64,000 nt of DNA from Lachnospiraceae bacterium (GCA_015057055.1 SVFE01000002.1:1-64000), one strand, 5' to 3'. Positions 38,810 to 48,097 are shown, counted from the stretch's first letter. Made by a program: numbers and translations. Notes: generated by a model not told the origin, from the letters alone.

Positions 38810-39730
38810 TTATACATTCAAATCCTTTCTTGGATGCTTTGTTGTTAAAATATTCTTTTGTTTGGCCGTTGCTACATGGGTATAAATCTCCGTTATGTTG
38901 ATGGAACTGTGTCCCAGAAGTTCTTGGATGTATCGGATGTCAACATCTGCCTCTAATAGGTAAGTGGCAAAGGAGTGTCGGAACATATGGGGCGTTATAT
39001 GCTGGTTAATGCCTGCTAGGGAGACATATTTGTTTATCATTCTGCGTACGGACTGCTCTGAGAGCCGGGAACCTAATTTATTAATAAAAAAATATTCTGA
39101 GGATTGTATTTCAATGGAAAAAGCGGAGTAATATTTTTCAAGCGCAGAGATTACAGCTTCGTTACCTAATTGAATGCGGCGTTCTTTTGCACCTTTTCCG
39201 AATATCAGCACCACGCAATCTGTTAGGTTAATGTCCTGTGGCTTTAAGGAACATAGTTCCGAAATTCGGATGCCGGTAGCAAAAAGAAGCTCAATAATGG
39301 CTTCATCTCTGTAAAGGAATCGTTTTTGAAGTGGGGTATTTACAACCTGTTCCTGAGCATAAATAGTACAGAGCAAAGCTTCAATGGAGCCCAGTGGAAT
39401 GATTTTGGGCAAAATAACCGGTTCGCGGAATCGGGTTTGTAGCTTATTGAAGGGAGTGATTCCGATGATATCTTTATACTCTAAGTAATGAAAAAAAGCC
39501 TTAATGGATGCGATTTTGCGCTTAACGGTTTTGGGTTTATATTGTTGGTGCAAAAATGCAATGTACTGTTCCAACATAGGAACGTTAACGTCTGAGACGT
39601 AAGTTGCAGAAATGTTTTGAGAAAATTGTGTTAGGTCGATGCGATAGGCTTTTAACGTTTTATTGTCAAGCCGTCTCTGAAACCGGCAAAAAGATAAGTA
39701 ATTATCGAGTTGTAACTGTAGTTCATTCAT
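38810..39730 (-). CDS. Tyrosine recombinase / integrase (XerC/D-like)
   Basis: Catalytic motifs ATGIRISELCSL, GKGAKERRIQLG, HMFRHSFATYLLEADVDIRYIQELLGHSSINITEIYTHV. Confidence 0.95.
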   Translation of the reverse strand: MNELQLQLDNYLSFCRFQRRLDNKTLKAYRIDLTQFSQNISATYVSDVNVPMLEQYIAFLHQQYKPKTVKRKIASIKAFFHYLEYKDIIGITPFNKLQTRFREPVILPKIIPLGSIEALLCTIYAQEQVVNTPLQKRFLYRDEAIIELLFATGIRISELCSLKPQDINLTDCVVLIFGKGAKERRIQLGNEAVISALEKYYSAFSIEIQSSEYFFINKLGSRLSEQSVRRMINKYVSLAGINQHITPHMFRHSFATYLLEADVDIRYIQELLGHSSINITEIYTHVATAKQKNILTTKHPRKDLNV

Positions 39731-39822
39731 ATGTGTAATCTCCTTTTTTTCTTTTGTTAAAAGTGAAAGTTGTATAAAATTGTAAGGGAAAAGAAGCGAA
39801 GAGGGAATATGAATATTGAGTG

Positions 39823-39884
39823 AAGGATAATAGGTGATTATCTGTTGTTATGATGTATATACTGATGGATAATTTTTAGTTATC
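39823..39884 (+). repeat. Left 62-bp inverted repeat of putative invertible segment
   Basis: aaggataataggtgattatctgttgttatgatgtatatactgatggataatttttagttatc; exact reverse complement of 41499-41560. Confidence 0.95.
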
Positions 39885-39944
39885 GATTGATTATATAAAT
39901 AAAAACTATGCATTTTGCAGTAGTCAACATAGGAGTAACATAAC

Positions 39945-40712
39945 ATGAAAAGGAAAAACTTTGACAGAAAACAGTTGTTTATACTAATTGCAAGCCCGGT
40001 ATTATCACTAATATCATTTGTTTTAGCTTATTTTTTGGATCCATTGAATTATCAAGAACATGTATCATTGGCGGCAATACCTGCCTTTTTACTTTCAATA
40101 ATAATACTTGTTATAGGGCAAATAATTACAATACATAATGAAGTGGAAAAAGTTTCTGTGGATTCCGAACGAATTTATGAAACAGTTAAAAACTATTTGC
40201 ATGTAACTAAAATGGGGACGCCTCAAAGCGCATGGAGATATATAATCGAAAGATTACCTATTCTAGAATATGTTCAGAATACGTCATTTAACTTTGAAGA
40301 TGAAAAAGAAGAATCTAACGAACGCTTATATGATAACGATGTATATCAACAGTCTTTAAAAATGATAGCAAAGTATGTAAACAAAGGTTTAAAATGGAAT
40401 GATATAGGCGATGCTTCAGCAATTGAGAGGTTCCGACAAATAGCTAGTTCCGTTTCAAAAAATTCAAAGGGACGCTATAATTATAAGTTAATAACTCAAT
40501 CGGAACCTCAAATAGGTTTTATTTTGTTGACATATAAAGACGGAACAATGGAAGTCCTTTTTAACTGGGATTTCAGAGATATACCTCAAGATCCAACAGT
40601 TCTATTATCAAGAGATTCAGAAATTTATACCATGTTTGCTGCTCAATATAAAAGTCTGTGGAGAGTCGCTGTTAATGATTATGATAATAACGCCACCAGA
40701 TCAACTTCATAA
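39945..40712 (+). CDS. Hypothetical protein with two N-terminal TM segments
   Basis: LFILIASPVLSLISFVLAYFL and IPAFLLSIIILVIGQIITI; GGAGT RBS. Confidence 0.8.
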   Translation: MKRKNFDRKQLFILIASPVLSLISFVLAYFLDPLNYQEHVSLAAIPAFLLSIIILVIGQIITIHNEVEKVSVDSERIYETVKNYLHVTKMGTPQSAWRYIIERLPILEYVQNTSFNFEDEKEESNERLYDNDVYQQSLKMIAKYVNKGLKWNDIGDASAIERFRQIASSVSKNSKGRYNYKLITQSEPQIGFILLTYKDGTMEVLFNWDFRDIPQDPTVLLSRDSEIYTMFAAQYKSLWRVAVNDYDNNATRSTS

Positions 40713-41473
40713 AAATATCTGTTTAGCAAATGAACATCGTTGTTCATCCAGTTACTAAGAAATTCGGCCGAAGTATCAGATACATGTTGACACGTCCAAA
40801 GTAAAGTTCCTTCATAATAAGGAATAAAATCTTGGTCAAAGGGACTAATACGTTCAAACAATTCAAAATTATATTCAAAATTAGTATATGCCGAATTTCG
40901 CAGAGCCACAAATGTCCTATCAAGATCATAGTGTTTAAATTTTTTACTATTACCTGTTGCAATTTGCAAATCCTGTTCAATTTTTTGTCTCATTGTGGTT
41001 GACATAGGACCAAATCGAATTGATGCACCATCGTATTGGCGTACAGCAAGTGTTCCTTGTGGTGTTCTTGTTGCCAAAATATTTATAAAATTGTCGATGT
41101 CTTTTATGTATGGAAAAATATTAAATGCTAAGGTTAAATCAGCAGAAGGAATTGATATGGCGTCTTTTTCTATATCCAATTGCATAAAAGATATTTTTCG
41201 AGACCATGTTTTGCTTCTGGAAATCGCTATTTCTAATGATTCGATATCGCTATCTATACCAATAAATTCACACTCTACAGGAAGTATTTCATTGAGAAGT
41301 TCCAGCCATAGTCCTGTTGCACACCCTAAATCAACAATTTTCTTTGGTTGCAGTTTTGCTAATCTCATTGCAAATGCTGTTCTTTCCGGTATCTTTGCGC
41401 GATGATGATTCTCTAACCAACTTGAATTAGCTAATGGTTTTCCTGATGAGTTTTCTTCTGAATACATGTTCAT
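40679..41473 (-). CDS. Class I SAM-dependent methyltransferase
   Basis: IVDLGCATGLWLELLNEILP (motif I), LTLAFNIFPYIKDIDNFINIL; 3' end overlaps the convergent neighbour. Confidence 0.88.
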   Translation of the reverse strand: MNMYSEENSSGKPLANSSWLENHHRAKIPERTAFAMRLAKLQPKKIVDLGCATGLWLELLNEILPVECEFIGIDSDIESLEIAISRSKTWSRKISFMQLDIEKDAISIPSADLTLAFNIFPYIKDIDNFINILATRTPQGTLAVRQYDGASIRFGPMSTTMRQKIEQDLQIATGNSKKFKHYDLDRTFVALRNSAYTNFEYNFELFERISPFDQDFIPYYEGTLLWTCQHVSDTSAEFLSNWMNNDVHLLNRYFYEVDLVALLS

Positions 41474-41498
41474 ACCTCCTAACTTTGCTTAATTGACT

Positions 41499-41560
41499 GA
41501 TAACTAAAAATTATCCATCAGTATATACATCATAACAACAGATAATCACCTATTATCCTT
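41499..41560 (-). repeat. Right 62-bp inverted repeat of putative invertible segment
   Basis: gataactaaaaattatccatcagtatatacatcataacaacagataatcacctattatcctt; exact reverse complement of 39823-39884. Confidence 0.95.
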
Positions 41561-41721
41561 TATTGAGAGTTATTAAGTTAAGTGGATGTTTGTGAACGAG
41601 AATATCCTTTTGCCTTACTTACACGAATGGAGCTAGAAAGACTTATACTGTGGTAGTCAAGCAATTTTGTAACACCACTACCCAAATGATTCTAAAACAT
41701 AACGAACTTCCTAAAGTATAT

Positions 41722-41790
41722 AAAAACCATTATACAAATGCGGTTAAATTTGATTATGGTAATTGAATAGATAATCAAAAATGAAAAAAC
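41722..41790 (+). repeat. Degenerate copy of the toxin-cassette 3' end
   Basis: aaaaaccattatacaaatgcggttaaatttgattatggtaattgaatagataatcaaaaatgaaaaaac closely resembles 34167-34235. Confidence 0.8.
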
Positions 41791-41793
41791 ATA

Positions 41794-41860
41794 CAAAAAC
41801 CGACACTGAAATTGCAAAAACCGACATTTGTCTTTTTTTTAGAGTAATAAAGGATATAAT
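41794..41860 (+). promoter_or_regulatory. Predicted LytTR-regulated promoter (site 4) of the poly-immunity array
   Basis: caaaaaccgacac (41794-41806) and caaaaaccgacat (41815-41827), 21-bp offset; TATAAT at 41855-41860. Confidence 0.77.
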
Positions 41861-41943
41861 AAAAAAAAGGAAAGAGCGTTGCCATTTTTGGAAAATAAAT
41901 ATTAATTTTGTCTTAATGTATTAAGGTAGTCTAGGGTGATGGA

Positions 41944-42327
41944 ATGAAAAAATATAGCAAAGAAGAGGTTTTAAGACAATACGAAGAAAGTGGAAAAATA
42001 ATGTATCAAGCCACTTTGGCTGGAGATTATAAAGCAAATAACAAGGAAGGTAAGCGTTTACTTAAATTTTTTAAATATTTTGAAAATGACCGAGAATTTT
42101 CTCGGGAATGTATAAAGGATATGTTAAATAGTGAGAATGTCGTAGTCAGAACAGAAGCAGCGGCATATTGTTTGGCATTAAATGAAAATGTTGATATTGC
42201 GATAGAAGTATTGTCTGAAATAAGTAGCAAAAAAGAGAATGGGATATTTGGCTTTAATGCAAAGATGACATTAGAAGTTTGGGAAAAACAGGGTTATTTG
42301 CGGATATATCCTAAAAAAGAAAAGTAA
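41944..42327 (+). CDS. DUF2019-like small protein, candidate immunity protein
   Basis: TLAGDYKANNKEGKRLLKFFKYFENDREF..LNSENVVVRTEAAAYCLAL pattern. Confidence 0.7.
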   Translation: MKKYSKEEVLRQYEESGKIMYQATLAGDYKANNKEGKRLLKFFKYFENDREFSRECIKDMLNSENVVVRTEAAAYCLALNENVDIAIEVLSEISSKKENGIFGFNAKMTLEVWEKQGYLRIYPKKEK

Positions 42328-42382
42328 TACTTTTTTGTGAAGAACCAAAGCATCAATAAAATATGTGGAATGAGTAGAAAAG

Positions 42383-42871
42383 ATGATTGAGAAGAAAATA
42401 AGAGTAAGAAAAGAAGTAGTTCGTTGTGATATCTGTAAACAACCAAAGGTTTTTTGGTACTTGTCTGATTTTTCGTATGGACAAAGATTGGTTTACTTTG
42501 ACAATAATATAAATCTTGCATTAATTAATCTGCTTGAAGATGAAATATTCTTGGAATATGCAGATATGGTTAAAAATGTGCTTAAGGAATATAATATATC
42601 CTGCTCATCTGATGATACAAATACATTTATTGATAAATCCTTTGGTGCCGCATGCGATACGATGTACGGAAAAAGTGTTGATTTTTCGGTGGGACAAAAG
42701 AGATGTTTACATTGTGGATCAACTAAGTTTGAGAAAAACATGATTGAGCCAGAAAGTATAATAGTAACAGAATTACCAGTTGTGGCTCATGAGAAATGGA
42801 AGATGCTAGATTATGGTCAGAAAGAGAGAATTATTCTTGATGAATTGAAAAAAGTAATGTCTGTGAAATAG
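42383..42871 (+). CDS. Hypothetical protein with two CxxC motifs, candidate immunity protein
   Basis: CDICKQPK and CLHCGS; position in array. Confidence 0.65.
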   Translation: MIEKKIRVRKEVVRCDICKQPKVFWYLSDFSYGQRLVYFDNNINLALINLLEDEIFLEYADMVKNVLKEYNISCSSDDTNTFIDKSFGAACDTMYGKSVDFSVGQKRCLHCGSTKFEKNMIEPESIIVTELPVVAHEKWKMLDYGQKERIILDELKKVMSVK

Positions 42872-42890
42872 AAAGTACGGTGCGTAAAAT

Positions 42891-43436
42891 ATGAACAATC
42901 AATATATTAGAAAATGTAAAGAAATATTTGAAGACAAGTATGAATATGAGTTAACGGAAATTAAAAGAAAGGAATATAGTGAATATTTTAACTTTGAAAT
43001 GTCAGAAGAATATGAGTATATATTAGAGAATTATGCAGGGAAATATATAAGGGATAATTTTGGCTTTTATTCATTAGAAAAAACACCGTTAACAGATAGG
43101 GAAGGAGAAAATAAAGTGTCATACTTTTTTCCGCTGGAAGGAAAAGAGAATATTTTTTCGATATATGAAACGTATAAATCCCAATTGCCGTTAGATTTTA
43201 TACCCATTGGTGAAATGGACGGAGGAAATCTGTTATGCGTGAACAAAAAAAATAAAAGCATAAATATATGGATTCATGATGAGTTAAATAAAAATACATA
43301 TTTAGTCAGCGAAAATTTCGAGAGTTTTATTATGTCATTTAAAGAGTTAGTAATAAATAGGGATATAAATTTGGGCGTGGTTGAAACCAGATTTTCGCCC
43401 CAGTTTCTTGAGGCAATGAGGAATTATAAAAAATAA
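42891..43436 (+). CDS. SMI1/KNR4 (SUKH)-like protein, candidate immunity protein
   Basis: FNFEMSEEYEYILENYAG..IPIGEMDGGNLLCVNKKNKSINIWIHD..NFESFIMSFKEL. Confidence 0.8.
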   Translation: MNNQYIRKCKEIFEDKYEYELTEIKRKEYSEYFNFEMSEEYEYILENYAGKYIRDNFGFYSLEKTPLTDREGENKVSYFFPLEGKENIFSIYETYKSQLPLDFIPIGEMDGGNLLCVNKKNKSINIWIHDELNKNTYLVSENFESFIMSFKELVINRDINLGVVETRFSPQFLEAMRNYKK

Positions 43437-43534
43437 TTTGTATGTGTGTTGCTACGGTGTTATTGGGAAGGAAGAGCAGAAGGAAATTAAGAAATAGATT
43501 TGATTATAGAAGGAGAATAATATTAAGTAAGGAA

Positions 43535-43966
43535 ATGGAAATAATAGAATATATTAAAAAAATTGAATCGGAATATGATACTAAAATTGATTATACTAAA
43601 GCTGAGAAGAGAGAAAAGTTAATAAATGTTCCGGAAAAATTAAAGGAATTATACAAAGAAACAGATGGTATTGTTTTTCCATTTGGAAGGGTATATTCAA
43701 TAGAGGAGGCACTGGAACAATCAGAAAATGAAGATAAAAGATATTTTTGTTTTGGAATAGATTATTTGAAAGAACATAAATGGTTGTGCTTATTTACGCC
43801 AAATGAAATGGGTAAATCTTTTAATTTGTGTGCAATATGTAAGCCGGATGAAGTTGATGGATTGTATGAAGATGTAATAGAATTTTTTGAAGATATGAGA
43901 GGATACTATGACGAAGATCCTTGGAATGTGATAGAAATAAAGCGAGCAAAAAATATTAATGTATGA
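43535..43966 (+). CDS. SMI1/KNR4 (SUKH)-like protein, candidate immunity protein
   Basis: NVPEKLKELYKETDGIVFPFGRVYSIEEALEQ..; start at 43535 chosen from GGAG-like RBS upstream. Confidence 0.78.
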   Translation: MEIIEYIKKIESEYDTKIDYTKAEKREKLINVPEKLKELYKETDGIVFPFGRVYSIEEALEQSENEDKRYFCFGIDYLKEHKWLCLFTPNEMGKSFNLCAICKPDEVDGLYEDVIEFFEDMRGYYDEDPWNVIEIKRAKNINV

Positions 43967-44273
43967 TGAAATAATAAATTTAAATTTTGATTGTTTCAAG
44001 AAACTGAACTGTGACTAAATGAAGCTGCTCCTGATTTAAATCGGTTGATTATTCGGGAGAAATTTTTATTAATCTTCAAGAGTTGGTTCACTCGACGAAA
44101 TATTAAGTATGGATATTGAAAGTTTTACAGAAAAATACGTAAGAGGCATAAAATTTTCATATTGAAAAAATGATGCTAACTGCAGAACTAAGTTTGATTA
44201 AAAGATAGTTCTGTTTGGTATGAGCATTTGTCAGAAGAATTACTAAATTTGTAGAATAAGGGCGGCGATTATA

Positions 44274-44672
44274 ATGAAATTTGTTGGAGAAATAATTTTT
44301 TCCATAAAGGATAAAAGCGAAATAGTAATTGATAAAAAAATGGACCTATGCGCTACCCGAATTATAAAATCGGGTGAGGAGGTTTCCATTGGAAAGAGAA
44401 CCCAAAAGAATGTTTGGATACATGAAATAAAATTTAGCGGAGAAGATGATTTTCAATTAAAGTTGAAGGAATTTGCAAAAATATTATACGCAAGGAAGGA
44501 CAGCATCGGAGAGTTGGTTCTTAAATATGAATTTGTTAGTATTGATATATACATACGCTCTGAACTAGGTCAACTTGGGTTCACAATTTATCCCGAGACA
44601 TTAAAACAGATAGGCGAGCTTCAATGCGATATGAACATTCACATTCTATCGTATGGACAAGCAGAAGAATAG
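44274..44672 (+). CDS. DUF4279-like protein, candidate immunity protein
   Basis: VSIDIYIRSELGQLGFTIYPETLKQIGELQCDMNIHILSYG resembles the DUF4279 C-terminal pattern. Confidence 0.62.
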   Translation: MKFVGEIIFSIKDKSEIVIDKKMDLCATRIIKSGEEVSIGKRTQKNVWIHEIKFSGEDDFQLKLKEFAKILYARKDSIGELVLKYEFVSIDIYIRSELGQLGFTIYPETLKQIGELQCDMNIHILSYGQAEE

Positions 44673-44842
44673 AATACACAGGATGTAGTAAAATGCATCA
44701 TGGTACACGCTTGCTTGGATGATGCCAAAGAGAAGAGTAATTTTCGATATTATATATTAATGTACGTTCGCAGTGATATTCATATAAGCATATTTGCATG
44801 CGTTTGTTAATTTAAAAAATAGTAGAAAGGAAATGTAGGAAA

Positions 44843-45190
44843 ATGGACTCTTTTTTGATATTTTTTTATATTTTAGATCAATGTTATGTGCCTGATCAAG
44901 AAGATGATTTGGGAGGATTTTTGGGAGCAATATCACCAGAACTTTGGGATGATGGTAAACCTATGGATAGAGCAGTTCTGAATGATTGGGAAAAAAAGTG
45001 CGAAAAAGAAACTATAAATAATCAAAATATAATTGAAAAAATAATTGAATTCTTGGAATCTTATGAAAAACAATTTGGATTTAATTTCTTTAATACAAAG
45101 GAGAGGCTGATTACATTGAATGAGAACGCAATAGTAGAAAATGCAATTGTAAAAGCAAAGACAATGCTTAAAATATTCAGTTATGATTAA
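44843..45190 (+). CDS. Hypothetical small protein, candidate immunity protein
   Basis: 115 aa, RBS AGAAAGGA; DDLGGFLGAISPELWDDGKPMDRAVLNDWEKK. Confidence 0.6.
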   Translation: MDSFLIFFYILDQCYVPDQEDDLGGFLGAISPELWDDGKPMDRAVLNDWEKKCEKETINNQNIIEKIIEFLESYEKQFGFNFFNTKERLITLNENAIVENAIVKAKTMLKIFSYD

Positions 45191-45284
45191 TTGAATATAA
45201 AATATGATATAGTGGTATTCGTTAAATTAAATACTACTTTTTTCTTTGAATTATTTTGCCTCCATTCAAAGTGTTTATGTAGTT

Positions 45285-45310
45285 ATATGCAGACAAATTG
45301 GATTATGGTA
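45285..45310 (+). repeat. Third degenerate copy of the toxin-cassette 3' end
   Basis: atatgcagacaaattggattatggta vs atatgctgacagattggattatggta at 34181-34206 (24 of 26 match). Confidence 0.65.
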
Positions 45311-45340
45311 TTATTTGTTCCAACTAAGAGGAGTGCATTG

Positions 45341-45685
45341 ATGAGTATTATGTGGATGAGAACGAAAATTAGGAGAATAGAAAAAATGGAAAACAATCAA
45401 AGGAAAATGGAACGAGAATTACAAAAGGCATTAGCTATCGAATATGTTAAGGAATATTGTAATAAGAATAAATTTTCAGTTGAAAAATTGCGAAGTCAAA
45501 GATTTACACTAATAGGCAATGAATGTGCATTTGAATATGTAAATGATGCTGAAGCAGAAGAATACATTATAGATGGTGGAACGAAAAATCAGATTACACT
45601 AGTAATTAGATATGAAAATCAAAAGTTGCATATCGAAGAAACAGAATATACAAAAAAATTTTTGAGTATCGAAATGGGACAATAA
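45341..45685 (+). CDS. Hypothetical small protein, candidate immunity protein
   Basis: ORF with AGAGGAG RBS; start codon uncertain (45341 or 45386). Confidence 0.5.
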   Translation: MSIMWMRTKIRRIEKMENNQRKMERELQKALAIEYVKEYCNKNKFSVEKLRSQRFTLIGNECAFEYVNDAEAEEYIIDGGTKNQITLVIRYENQKLHIEETEYTKKFLSIEMGQ

Positions 45686-45742
45686 TTTGGCTTAAAAAAT
45701 TACTTTGTGAATTCCTGAACAAGTAGTAAAGGAGGATATTAA

Positions 45743-46204
45743 GTGATAAAGTATGCGATTGACTTTGAGCGGCTTTGTGAAATTATGCCAAACTGGAAAT
45801 GGTTAGAATTAAAAATTGGGCTAGAGAAAACGATTATTACAAGTAAAGATATAAAAGAATATGCGATACAAGTATTAAACGAATCCATTGATAAATATGA
45901 TGTAGTTTTAGAGTTATCAATAGCCAATAAAGAAGAGGTATTGACAATTCTGGATAAACTCTGCGTTTTAGAAGAACAGGAAGAAGAGAAAATATTAAAA
46001 AAATGGATTTTTGCGGTTATATATTATGTATACACATATGATAGAGATAGAGTATTTGAGATAATTCAGGAAACTTATTCAGCATTTGAGTATCCGACGC
46101 AAATTCAAAATCTAATTCCATATATGCCATGCGAGGATGGAAGGACAATTCAGGAAAGACTTGAAGAATTTATGCGTGATGGAGAAGAAATGTATTTAAA
46201 GTGA
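45743..46204 (+). CDS. DUF2247-like protein, candidate immunity protein
   Basis: PNWKWLELKIGLEKTIITSKDIKEYAIQVL.. and EEKILKKWIFAVIYYVY..YSAFEYPTQIQNLIPYMPCEDG. Confidence 0.75.
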   Translation: MIKYAIDFERLCEIMPNWKWLELKIGLEKTIITSKDIKEYAIQVLNESIDKYDVVLELSIANKEEVLTILDKLCVLEEQEEEKILKKWIFAVIYYVYTYDRDRVFEIIQETYSAFEYPTQIQNLIPYMPCEDGRTIQERLEEFMRDGEEMYLK

Positions 46205-46363
46205 GTTTATTGAGTTTATAATGATGTAACAATTTTGTAAGAGATTATACGAAGCTTAGGGAAAAATGGGTTATATCTGGTGGAGCGGACGAAATTGGAA
46301 AATAGTAACGAAATAAACGTCAACGGAAAGCAAGAGACATATTGTGTTAAAAAGGAGATTTTC

Positions 46364-46909
46364 ATGAAAATTTGGCAATTAGATTTTGAAGTAGATAAAT
46401 ATGACAATCTTATACCGGAAAAAAATTTCACATTGGACGAGATACGGTCTTTTAATGGAAAAAAGAAAAAATGGAAATGGAAACCCTTGCCGGTAAAAAG
46501 GATGGAACCTGAAAAAAACTTAGAATTAAGTGACGCACCAGGGTTTTTTACGATTCCGGTTTTTAGTGATAGGGCCTTGAAGGTCCTTAGACCGATTATA
46601 AAAAACTCTACTGAGGAATTAAGACTTATTTGTAAAGAAAAAAAGTATTATGCAATAAATGTCACAAAAGTATTGGATGTTGTGGATTATTCGAAAGCGG
46701 AATACATCAAGTTTAGTGATGGAAACAGAATCATGGTTTTTGAAAAATACGCATTTCGGATTTGTGATGAATTAGTGCAAAATAATATTTTCAAAATCAT
46801 AGATGAACCGCTTCGACGCGCTTTTGTATCTGAGAAATTTAAGAATGCTGTTGAAGAGAATAATCTGACAGGATTTAAATTTAGATTGGTGTGGGACAGT
46901 GAAGAATAG
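46364..46909 (+). CDS. Imm11-family (DUF1629-like) immunity protein
   Basis: PGFFTIPVFSDRALKVLRPIIKNSTEELRLICKEKKYYAINVTKVLDVVDYSKAE..FVSEKFKNAVEENNLTGFKFRLVWDSE. Confidence 0.85.
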   Translation: MKIWQLDFEVDKYDNLIPEKNFTLDEIRSFNGKKKKWKWKPLPVKRMEPEKNLELSDAPGFFTIPVFSDRALKVLRPIIKNSTEELRLICKEKKYYAINVTKVLDVVDYSKAEYIKFSDGNRIMVFEKYAFRICDELVQNNIFKIIDEPLRRAFVSEKFKNAVEENNLTGFKFRLVWDSEE

Positions 46910-47013
46910 GAGTTATTTTTCTAGTTGTTGATTAGAGTTAGGGGGTAAGAGGTTGGAAAATAATGATATCGGGATGCTTCAATATATAGCGAAAGGTTTT
47001 GAGGGAACAGAAT

Positions 47014-47556
47014 ATGAATAAACTAGAAAATTTGAGTAAAGAAATATCTTATGCTTTGCGTCATGCACCATGGGAATATGAATTGGAAATGGACGAAGAA
47101 GGTTGGGTTCCTGTTGAACAGCTTTTAGATGCATTACATAGAAATGAAAAATGGGTCAATATCGGTGAAGCTGATTTGAAAGAGATGATTGAAAAATCTG
47201 AGAAGAAGCGACATGAACTGGTTAATGGGAAAATCAGGGCATTTTATGGACATTCGATACCGATGAAGATTTTAAAAGAAGAAAAAATGCCGCCAGATGT
47301 TTTGTATCATGGTACAGCAAGACGTTTTTTAGAATCCATTAATGAAAATGGCTTATTACCTCAGAGCAGACAATATGTTCATTTATCACAAGACATAGAG
47401 ACTGCTGAAAATGTCGGAAGGCGCCATGATGATAAGCCCTGTATACTAGTCATTGATGCAAAAAAGGCATGGGATGACGGAGTAAGATTTTATTTGGGAA
47501 ATCAAAAAGTGTGGCTGGCAGATACAATACCCAGTAGGTACATCAGAAAGTTGTAA
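47014..47556 (+). CDS. kptA: RNA 2'-phosphotransferase (Tpt1/KptA family)
   Basis: LSKEISYALRHAPWEYELEMDEEGWVPVEQLL..VLYHGTARRFLESINENGLLPQSRQYVHLSQD. Confidence 0.92.
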   Translation: MNKLENLSKEISYALRHAPWEYELEMDEEGWVPVEQLLDALHRNEKWVNIGEADLKEMIEKSEKKRHELVNGKIRAFYGHSIPMKILKEEKMPPDVLYHGTARRFLESINENGLLPQSRQYVHLSQDIETAENVGRRHDDKPCILVIDAKKAWDDGVRFYLGNQKVWLADTIPSRYIRKL

Positions 47557-47608
47557 GAAGTATATTTACATATTTTTAAGGTGTTTTTAAAGGGTAAATA
47601 TAAAAACG

Positions 47609-48097
47609 GTGGATAATATGATAAAAATTCAAAGAGAACATGATGAACCAATTGAGTTGAATGTAGAAAGCCTAAAAGGAATAAAGTTAAAAGGATTTTG
47701 TTTTCATCGTTGTTTACTGAATGAGTTAGATTTTAGGGAAAGTGAATTATCAAATGTGGACTTCCGTTCAGCAGAGCTTAATAATACGTTATGCAATAAG
47801 TCTCTCTTGAAAGAAGCAAGGCTGATAATGGTAAATGCAAAAGAATCTTTTTTTGAGAATTGTAATTTTGAATCAGCGCTTATATTACACAGTAATTTTA
47901 ATAATTCAAAATTTAATGGTTCAAATTTTAAAAATGCTACGATTAAGAATGTGGACTTTACAGGCTGTGATTTGCGAGGAGTTTGTTTTGACTGTGAAGG
48001 ATTGGAAACATGTATTTTTACAAACGCATTATACGACGATAAAACTATTTGGAAGGGAAATTTTACTCTAGATGAATTTGGAGCGATAAAAATATAA
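47609..48097 (+). CDS. Pentapeptide-repeat protein
   Basis: LNELDFRESELSNVDFRSAELNNT..ALILHSNFNNSKFNGSNFKNATIKNVDFTGCDLRGVCF. Confidence 0.85.
   Translation: MDNMIKIQREHDEPIELNVESLKGIKLKGFCFHRCLLNELDFRESELSNVDFRSAELNNTLCNKSLLKEARLIMVNAKESFFENCNFESALILHSNFNNSKFNGSNFKNATIKNVDFTGCDLRGVCFDCEGLETCIFTNALYDDKTIWKGNFTLDEFGAIKI

Larger units (their letters stand above)
39885..41498. mobile_element. Putative invertible or mobile two-gene segment
   Basis: Bounded by perfect 62-bp inverted repeats; tyrosine recombinase gene just outside the left repeat; contains two convergent genes. Confidence 0.6.

Noticed and set aside
21391-41827. CAAAAACCGACAC copies as a CRISPR array or dispersed repeat family
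   Set aside because: Only two copies per locus, 8-bp spacers, always just upstream of a -10 box; fits a regulator-binding pair, not CRISPR.
43970-44270. Possible decayed immunity gene between 43966 and 44274
   Set aside because: Short open stretches only; no family recognisable by eye.
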